From positions 1,116,001-1,180,000 of the forward strand of contig JBHGNT010000010.1 of NCBI GenBank assembly GCA_043228905.1: DNA of 64,000 nucleotides, written 5' to 3'. Below, piece by piece: positions 57,094-64,000 of this stretch (positions within the stretch are counted from its first letter, which is position 1; each line of letters starts with the position of its first letter). Source of the stretch: Azolla caroliniana. Taxonomy: Eukaryota > Polypodiophyta. Both the position numbers and the translations under genes were made by a program. The notes beneath the pieces are model-generated. The model was not told where the DNA came from, did no database searches, and worked only from the letters and a program-made list of their open reading frames with translations.

Positions 57094-57491
57094 TGTAAAT
57101 GATTACTTTCGGAAGCGTTAGAAAATAGAGAAAGCAGAGAATACACAGAGTACACGGGAGAGACAGAGAGAGGAGAACGTAAAAGCTATATTCAAAAAAC
57201 GATATAATTACTCTGTCTATACAACTGTGCTTGGTAGCACTATTTATACAAGTCCTCGTGGGATTGACAGAAGTACCGTGTACTTCAATGCTCACACGAG
57301 CTTCTGACACTTACTGCTAGACTATAATTGCCTAATAGTCTAAACTAATACTAGGCTTCCAGTTACTGATTGGATCCGGCTCACCAGCTCCCTAGCTCAC
57401 CGGCTCGGTTTCTCACGGCTTACCGATCCGTCTCGCTTGCCGGCTCAGGCTTATTCAGCCCATTTGGCTCCAGTTGAGCTTGGCGCTCAAT
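57094..57491 (-). repeat. 5' LTR of Copia-2
   Basis: Same as 52085-52483 with scattered substitutions; its outer end is altered (CTCAAT). Followed by GGTTG (57492-57496). Confidence 0.85.
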
Positions 57492-57496
57492 GGTTG

Positions 57497-58087
57497 TTTA
57501 ATTGTTGGTGGGTTGTTTGTGTGATGTCGTTGTTTGCAAAGTGTTGTATGAGTTGCTCGTGTAAGTAGGTCCAATTCTGTTTGATTTCCTCGAACTGTTG
57601 AATGAACTAGGTGGTGGCAACATGCTCTAGTACCGTTCTCAATTCTAACGCCTTTCTTTCGTTGTGCCATTCATGGTAGCTTGCCAAGTTGTCGAAATGA
57701 TCGAACTAGACTAGAACATCTTCTATAGGAAGGCATGACAAGGATCTTGGGCAGATTCTTGAATCTTTCTGTTTGCTGGTTGTTGCGCCTGCGGACTGAT
57801 CTGTAAGCCATGTCATTAGTGGTTGGTTCGTATGATTTACTTGCATCATCATTGTTGACATTGCTTGAAACATTTGCTCCATGGCAGGGGGTTAATCTGT
57901 GCGTGGTCTATGAATTCTGGTTGCATGCTAACAATGTTGTCCCCCTCCGGTGGTTCCATTGTGTATGAGATCTTTGTGTTGTGCATGGTAACCCGGCAGT
58001 GATTATTGGTGTGCTCTATCAAGAAGTTGACTGGAGAACTCTACACCCTCCTTAGTCGGCCTGGCAAGAGCATGTTATCTCCACCAA
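57497..58087 (-). pseudogene. Gypsy-D gag N-terminal part
   Basis: Decayed coding text on the minus strand between Copia-2 and the right LTR, only partly open (57497-57670). Assigned by position. No initiator-Met primer site follows the LTR. Confidence 0.5.
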
Positions 58088-58202
58088 TGTAACATACACT
58101 AGATAGCTCGAAGTATCACCCCTTGGTCATTTTCTTGGTTTCTATTTATAATAGTTTTAGTTACAAACAAAACTATTCCTATTCTTGCTCCATTACACAA
58201 CA
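58088..58202 (-). repeat. 5' LTR of Gypsy-D (115 bp)
   Basis: TGTAACATAC to TTACACAACA, containing TATTTATAATAG. Matches the two halves of the left LTR. Confidence 0.75.
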
Positions 58203-58331
58203 ATATTATGGAGTAGAAGTGTGGGATGACACTATCCCTCTTAATGCATGGAATGGATTGAAAAGATTCAAACGATGTTTTTAATGATACAATTGGAAGT
58301 TAATCAATCCACCATCTCCTATTAGGTTATA

Positions 58332-58613
58332 CTCTTGGAAACAAGTGTTCGACCTATACAGATACTGACACTACAAAGAGATACATTACAAAAGTCAAGG
58401 ATATGCCAAATCATAGATTATTGCATCTTGATTGGAATACTGAATATAAACCATGAAAGAATTGCACTTATGCTCTTGGAAACAAGTGTTCCACTTATAT
58501 AGATATTGGCACTATAGAGAGTATATAAATACATTACAAAAGCCAAGCATATGTCAAATCATAGATTACCACATCTTGCTTAGAATGTTGAATATAAACC
58601 ACAAAAGAATCAC
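58332..58613. repeat. Tandem duplication, unit 141 bp
   Basis: CTCTTGGAAACAAGTGTTC starts both units (58332 and 58473); both run through ACATTACAAAAG and ATAAACCA. The copies differ at roughly one base in seven. Confidence 0.8.
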
Positions 58614-58849
58614 AAGAGGAAAATTCTCTCATCTAGTTGGGTCGTTGACATAATGGTTCTAAAGATGGGGTGTGGAAAACCTGTTAGTGCTTTCAAGTGG
58701 CGTTATTAAGTATGTAGTTATTGCGGAAAGGTTAATGGAACCTCTAAGGAAGAAGTGGGAAGATGCTAAAAGGACGATATTAAAATTACATTAAATGATG
58801 GGTTCAATATAACATAAGAATGATTATTGATTGTATTCAACCTTATCTC

Positions 58850-59180
58850 ATTATTAACATGAGTATTAACCCTCATAGAGCCCTCACACTCCTTCATAGT
58901 TTATCACACAAGCTAGCTATTGAAGTTGCATAATGGCATCAAAATCTGACAAATATAAATGGATGCAAGGTATGTGAGAGAGGGGTAGTGGAGGATGAAT
59001 ATCATTTGCTATTTACATCCTCGACATATAATGAAATTCATGAGAGCTATGATGACTTGAGCGATAAAGAAAGCACCTAGAAGGTTGGCCTCATATGTGT
59101 ATGCCCTATTCACACACTGAGAGTTTGTGCTTCAAAGTATGATCCCTTCTTAGAAAGGAGACAAATTAAGAAAACTTTTG
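58850..59180 (+). pseudogene. LINE zinc-binding C-terminal scrap
   Basis: Translates to CKVCERGVVEDEYHLLFTSS (about 58967-59026), like the CxxC...EDExHxLFxC motif at the C-terminus of non-LTR reverse transcriptases. No RT domain nearby. Confidence 0.5.
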
Positions 59181-60728
59181 TACTTCTAAGGTTCAATGGG
59201 TCAATATACCTCTCTATGGATGTTTAAATAAATATATATCTGGTAAAAACACACAATAATATTAATTGTATGAAAGAAGTACTTTTAACTTTTCAACATA
59301 TTTTCTCACCCCAATTTGCGGATCAAAAGTGAAGGCGTTCCGCATATTCTAATTGAACCATAGCGGTGAATACATCAAGAACTCAAAATTAATTTGGAAA
59401 TGAGGTATCACTACACTATTCTCCACATGTGCAAAACCCCAATTGAATGAAGATAGTTTTACTTTGTCAAATATATCCACACTAAATTGATACACCTCCA
59501 AACCATTCTAGCCATATTGCATGATAGAAATCAATGCTTACTATGTTTCAATTCTAGTGAACTAAAGAAACACATTCTTCTAGCAATGTTTCTTTTGTTT
59601 AATGCATCCCCCCAATGCAAAAACGCCAACCATAACGCTCCAAATAAATATTATAGCTCATAACATCAACCGAGAACACCAACCCGCCTTGATCACATGA
59701 AAGTCATAGTATGAACCATACGTACCATATGTGCATTCGCATTCGTGACGGTTTCAATCATTCGAATATGGTAAACACCCTCAAAGAATGGTAAATACCA
59801 TACTTTTGGATTAACTATTTATTATGAGGTAAATAAACCTAAAAAAAGAAAAAAAGAAAAAAAAAACTTTAAAAAGGAGAAAAAACACAAGAATGTTTGA
59901 ATAACATTCGCATTCATTTTCTAACATAGGAAAACGAATGTTATGATAGATGAACACGAATTTTACGTACTATGCATGAAACTACCAAGTAATGGGCTTA
60001 CAAAAACCTCATAATTTTATAACCCTTTCTTTCATCCTCTTATGTTTTCCTAATAAACTTATGGTAACCATAATTTGTGAAATCAAAGTCAATCTCCTAT
60101 TTCGAACAAATGTTTAATCAAGTTCTTGAGATCTACCATCTAAATCAAGAATCAGGTCATATGATAATAATAATCCTTGCAAATTATTAACTAAATAAAG
60201 GTATAACCTCTTGGAATATGAAATGTTTTGATGTTTGAAAGACCTTAATATTCTTTGTGAAACCAACATGGCATCCTTGTTTATTATCAAACCCAATCTA
60301 GCCATCAAATTAAATTGAAGGGTATGTTTAGTTGTTTACTTTACCACCTCAACAACCTTGATGTCGCCAAAACTTCCATTTGTAATGGTTTGGCATATTC
60401 CCTTTCTTGTGGAGGATGCCATTGCTCAAAAGCCAACATACCTTGCCAAGACGTCGACAAATAATTAACTATCATACATTGCACATTTGACATGCCTTTT
60501 AGAATTAATAACATTCCACCAATTAACTTCAACTGCCATGTTTCTAGGATTAATTCATGTATTCTCTATAAAGCATGCACCATTTCCATCTAAGGTTGTA
60601 TACCCTTAAACATAAATTGAATGTAGTTAAAAAGGTTGTACACCCTCAAACATAAATCAAATCAAGGTAAATTGACGGGTGTGATCTAGTACTATAACAC
60701 CCTAAGAGGGTCTACCTTGCCATATCAT

Positions 60729-61413
60729 TGTCATGATATGGCATGGTATGGCTCCAAAAGGATTTAAACCCATGCCCTTGTGTTACATGGGTTGAGCCCT
60801 TACCATTAAACTATGCATTGTAATACGAAAGATATTATTTTCATTTATTATTTCACTATAGGAAATTCATGTATGTTCTAGATTACTCTGGAACATTCTA
60901 GAAACTTCAGGAGTACTCCTGACAACATATAAATAGAGGCATGTTATGTACACATAACGTTGGTGAGGGTAGGTCACTAATATTTACATTAGTGAAGGGT
61001 ATGTTCACTAATATTAAAAAGGGGACTAATGATTGGATAGAAGGAATGATAGGTGCATGCACTATCATGATTTGGACAACCAATGAATGGAGAGCCTTTT
61101 AGAAAGGCACATCTATTCAAGGGGCCGAGGAAAATGTATAAATATGGGCTTCACTACCCTCATAAGGACATTACGTCAGAAAGCTGTTGTCTTAGACATC
61201 GGTGGTGCGGGCTAGGCTTTCGTCTCGACGATCATATTTATCTCTTCCAAGGTATTAGTCATCCTAATATCCGACAGTATGGGACGTCGGTGGTAGGTTG
61301 GCTATGTCTAGATCATAGCTCGGGGGTGGTCGGGTGGAACGGGTTCTTCTATCAACTCTATTTTCCTTCTTTTAATTTATTTTGGTCTATTGATTAGTAA
61401 TAGACTCTTAACA
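60729..61413 (+). repeat. 5' LTR of Gypsy-E
   Basis: TGTCATGATATGG to CTCTTAACA. The left limit could be some bases further out. TATAAATA at 60928-60935. Confidence 0.75.
60891..60913 (+). promoter_or_regulatory. Heat-shock-element-like motif in the Gypsy-E LTR
   Basis: GAAcaTTCtaGAAacTTC, four perfect alternating units followed by a near-match GAG, ends 14 bp before the TATA box. Confidence 0.5.
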
Positions 61414-61414
61414 G

Positions 61415-61426
61415 TGGTATCAGAGC
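61415..61426 (+). other. Primer binding site of Gypsy-E
   Basis: TGGTATCAGAGC, a perfect match to the initiator Met tRNA complement, one base after the LTR. Confidence 0.9.
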
Positions 61427-61652
61427 TTTTACTAACAATTATTTTTGTTGTTTTGATATTTTTTGCATGTGAGCGATGGGGGATTTAACAAGGCTTGTCA
61501 TGCTCTTCTTAGGATCAAAACAACACTCTAAACCCGGTATTCTTCTTTCTCGATCCCTCTTCTTTCTATGATGCATTCTTGTTGTTCGAATCAAATGTGT
61601 ATTAGGTTTTCTTTTCTTTTCTTTTCTTTCTTCTTTCTACCACGATACGATT

Positions 61653-61860
61653 TTAATTATTATTGTGCAACAGGCCGAGCATGTTTGCACTAATCGCAAA
61701 CGCTCAACTCATGGCCCATTTGTATATTGCGATGTATCTCCTATGCTCCCCTCTCTTGAGCCTTCTCGTACGATATTAATTATTGTTGTGCATCGGGTCG
61801 AGCGTGTTTGCCTTAATCACACACGCTCACCTCATGGCCCTTTTGCATATGATGTTGAGT
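61653..61860 (+). repeat. Leader tandem repeat A of Gypsy-E (122-bp period)
   Basis: One full and one partial unit, starting TTAATTATT at 61653 and 61775, both containing CGCTCAACTCATGGCCC or a close variant. Confidence 0.75.
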
Positions 61861-62109
61861 ATGCCACTCTTCCCTCTATTGAGCCATCACTTGGCCGAGT
61901 CTATGGGATGTTGTGGCCATGACGAGGTGTATGTTGCCTACCTATGCCACTCTACTCTATATTGAGCCATCACTTGGCCGATTCTATGGGATGTTGTGGC
62001 CTTGACGAGGTATATGTCGCTTACCTATGTCACTTTACTCTTTATTGAGCCATCACTTGGCCGATTCTAGGGAGATGTGGTGGTCTTGAGGAGGTGCATG
62101 TCGACTACT
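61861..62109 (+). repeat. Leader tandem repeat B of Gypsy-E (83-bp period, three units)
   Basis: Units start at 61861, 61944 and 62027 and share ATTGAGCCATCACTTGGCCG and a GACGAGGT or similar block. Confidence 0.85.
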
Positions 62110-63067
62110 CTAGGGTTTTGTACCTTAAGGCATGCTTAATGTTCCATACACCTAATTGCTTATTATTCTAATTAATTTCTAATTCCACAATTTTTCATTT
62201 CACTTATATGATTATCTCGTAATTATTGTTTTCTCGCCCACAATTAACTCTCCTTTTTCCCCTTCCTTTTCGCATATAAAGTATTTACGTGCTTCCGTGT
62301 AGACTATTTTTTTCGTATGGAGTGGGCATCATGCCGTTTTTTTTGAACGATTTTTTCCAACAGATCATCTACGTTTAACTCATATTATCGAGCCTTAGAA
62401 CTCGAGTAAAACCACATGAGTTCCTCTATTTATTTTTCTTCATAGATTTGAGCACCACATCTTTGCATATCAATTTGTGGCTTATGTCACAATAGTGCAA
62501 ATTATAACCATCATATTGGGATGTATATGTGCATACCTTGTACCTCCCATTTATTTGTGACATTGTTTTTTTAGTAGGTAGCACATCGGTTTTTTGACCC
62601 TTGTTTTCGTCACTACTTGCCTCTAATGGGTAGTTCCTTATTTTATCATTTTTATCATCACATTTGCTTATTACTGGCAAGACTAGAATATTACTTGCGA
62701 GTGCACTTGTTTTCTTCACATAATACACTTTCTCGACCATATCAATACATGCTGAGTTGGCATTAATATAAGGTTAACTAGGAAATTACATTGATGTTGG
62801 AACCATGGTTGAGCCTTGGGGAGCCGCCATGATTACTCAAGATAGAGATTCGAGAAAGACATCTTAGCTAAGTTTGCTCCCATGGTTTTTAAAACACCAT
62901 AGTGTTACCATAGTTATCGGATCTCGAATCACATCTCATATGTCTAGAGGGGTAAAGACGTGAGATGCTTTCTTGGTAAAGTTCTTCCAATCAAAATTTC
63001 AAGCATTCATTTTGCTTGTGTATTTTTTGAACCTCCTTATTTATATTGCATAACCACAACTTGCATC

Positions 63068-64000
63068 ATGGAACAAGTTTTGAACGTTGTTGGAGCAATC
63101 TCTTCGACCGAGACCTCTCAACTCCAATCCGCATCTCGCACACAAGTTGAGATCACTATTGAGCAATTGCTCACTACTACCTTGAATCAATTGGCTGAAA
63201 TGAAGCAAGCCAATATAGCATTGGAAAAGAAATTCCAAGAATTGACTATTAAGTCCAAGAAAGAAGGTGAACCTTCTTTCGTAGTAACGCCATTCAAGGG
63301 AGATAAGAAAGAAAGAACCGAGGAGGCCATTAGCACTTGGCTTGGTAGTTGGGAGTCTCACTTTGAACTCCACCCCAAGCCCGATGCTGTAAAAATTGGT
63401 TATGTCGGTCGTGAGTTAGGTGGCTGAGCTGCTACTTGGTGGTGTGGCCTAAGGACTGCAAAGAACTTACCCACAACTTGGGAAGGTTTTGTTGATGTTT
63501 TTAAGAAACAGTTTCTGCAGCCACCTTCTCGAACTGAACAAGCGCAAAACTTGCTCACGTTGTCAAGTAAGCCATTTACCTCTCTTGAGGATTATGTGCA
63601 TCATGCTCGGACCTAGATCCAAAAATCGGAACTTACGGATGAGAAATGGTTTGTTGCTTGCTTTTTGAATGGTATTCCCAATGGGGATTACCATTGGATT
63701 GTCCATGACAAGGATCCCATAACTTTCGTGGAAGCTGTCAACATTGTACTTCAGTACCATAGGACTTCCAAGAAAGACTGCAATAAACTTGAGTTTGCCA
63801 AAACTCCGAATGTAAAGTTCATTGGGAAACGTAAGCAATCCAGTGACACTCTTGACCGCGACTCCAAGAAACCGAACCTCTTCTGTACATATTGCAAGAA
63901 GTGGGGCCACACAAAGGATACCCATCGTCGTCTTGAGAGGAAGTCAATGAACACCCCTCCTCAAGAAAAATCTACAAGTCACACAGGTAAGTCTTTTGAT
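63068..64000 (+). pseudogene. gag of Gypsy-E (two stop codons, runs off the window)
   Basis: From ATG 63068 the frame shows a coiled-coil-like stretch (LNQLAEMKQANIALEKKF) and a retrotransposon capsid domain (WLGSWESHFELHP, ATWWCGLR, WEGFVDVFKKQF, FLNGIPN). A zinc knuckle variant (CTYCKKWGHTKDTH, last Cys replaced by His) lies at about 63887-63928. TGA at 63425-63427 and TAG at about 63615 are in frame; both fit C-to-T change of CGA and CAG. Otherwise the frame is open to the window end. The type is that of plant Gypsy Gag. Confidence 0.82.

Larger units (their letters stand above)
52085..57491 (-). mobile_element. Copia-2: Ty1/Copia element without RT catalytic region
   Basis: LTRs 52085-52483 and 57094-57491, primer site TGGTATTAGAGC on the minus strand overlapping the LTR end (about 57083-57094), polypurine tract at 52484-52495, TSD GGTTG. 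Inserted in the gag of Gypsy-D. Confidence 0.88.
40763..58202 (-). mobile_element. Gypsy-D: old Ty3/Gypsy element with very short LTRs, expanded by nested insertions
   Basis: The right LTR is 58088-58202 and the left LTR is 40763-41318 (split by a solo LTR). A polypurine tract (AAAAAGGAGGAAG on the minus strand, 41319-41331) directly precedes the left LTR. Coding blocks on the minus strand run gag (58087-57497, then 52079-51600), protease (about 51450), partial RT (51150-51037, then 43558), RNase H and integrase (to 41438). Insertions are at 40815-41272, 43559-51036 (with element 3 inside) and 52085-57491. Confidence 0.75.
58203..60728. other. AT-rich decayed sequence
   Basis: No intact gene. 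It holds the duplication at 58332-58613 and the LINE scrap at 58850-59180. A-rich sequence lies near 59838-59885, and several hundred bases have no recognisable content. Confidence 0.5.
60729..64000 (+). mobile_element. Gypsy-E: Ty3/Gypsy element, 3' part outside the window
   Basis: 5' LTR 60729-61413, primer site 61415-61426, a 1.6-kb leader with two tandem repeats, then gag from 63068. LTR text (TGTCATGATATGG, AAAGGATTTAAACCCA, TATAAATAGAGGC) is distantly similar to Gypsy-B. Confidence 0.8.

Noticed and set aside
40758-58207. Exact TSD for Gypsy-D
   Set aside because: GGTAT on the left and ATATT on the right do not match, so no duplication is claimed.
60114-60532. Two short minus-strand open frames near 60.1-60.5 kb
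   Set aside because: No domain, AT-rich context and no homologous text recognised.
61650-62109. Tandem repeats considered as a CRISPR-like array
   Set aside because: Contiguous 83-bp and 122-bp units without constant repeats and unique spacers, in plant DNA inside a retrotransposon leader.
1-64000. tRNA, rRNA and other structured RNA genes
   Set aside because: None recognised by eye; the tRNA-like matches are primer binding sites of retrotransposons.

Overview
The window is nuclear DNA of a land plant with a repeat-rich genome. I find one ordinary host gene, a two-exon chalcone-synthase-like type III polyketide synthase (38234-39606). Almost everything else is retrotransposon: Ty3/Gypsy, Ty1/Copia and LINE copies stacked inside each other, many with target-site duplications (TSDs) that can be read directly. 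The intron sits in the conserved cysteine codon of plant CHS genes. The CHS sequence looks more like that of ferns, lycophytes or gymnosperms than of a model angiosperm, but that is an impression from memory.

Left third (1-22770). A GC-rich LTR family, called here the TGTCG family from its termini, dominates. Element 0 (1-11309, cut by the window edge) is a gag-only element. It is interrupted by element 1 (737-8224, minus), a complete autonomous-looking relative with open gag-protease and pol frames and nearly identical LTRs. Element 2 (13673-18567) is a second gag-only copy and preserves the uninterrupted version of the site that element 1 hit. Element 2 itself split an older minus-strand Gypsy (remnants 12153-13672 and 18572-22249), which also carries two solo LTRs.

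Middle (22771-37856). A LINE (22771-23755 and 33964-35829, with poly(A)) was split by Copia-1 (23756-33958). Copia-1 then received a solo LTR (24555-25281) and a chromodomain Gypsy, Gypsy-B (28328-32901), whose LTRs carry arrays of heat-shock-element-like motifs. AT-rich sequence with a second LINE tail leads to the CHS-like gene.

Right third (40763-64000). Gypsy-D (40763-58202, minus, LTRs of only about 115 bp) was expanded by four insertions: a solo LTR, a Copia-type solo LTR that holds element 3 (a decayed autonomous TGTCG-family copy), and Copia-2. After about 2.5 kb of decayed DNA, Gypsy-E (60729 to the window end) begins with an LTR, an initiator-Met tRNA primer site and a gag frame.

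The most notable system is the TGTCG family. An autonomous member has an unusual protease motif (DHG) and RT motif (FLDD). Its non-autonomous partners share its termini, polypurine tract, post-LTR motif and 4-bp TSD, but have no pol. They carry instead a degenerate repeated module whose first units are read in frame as the C-terminus of Gag.
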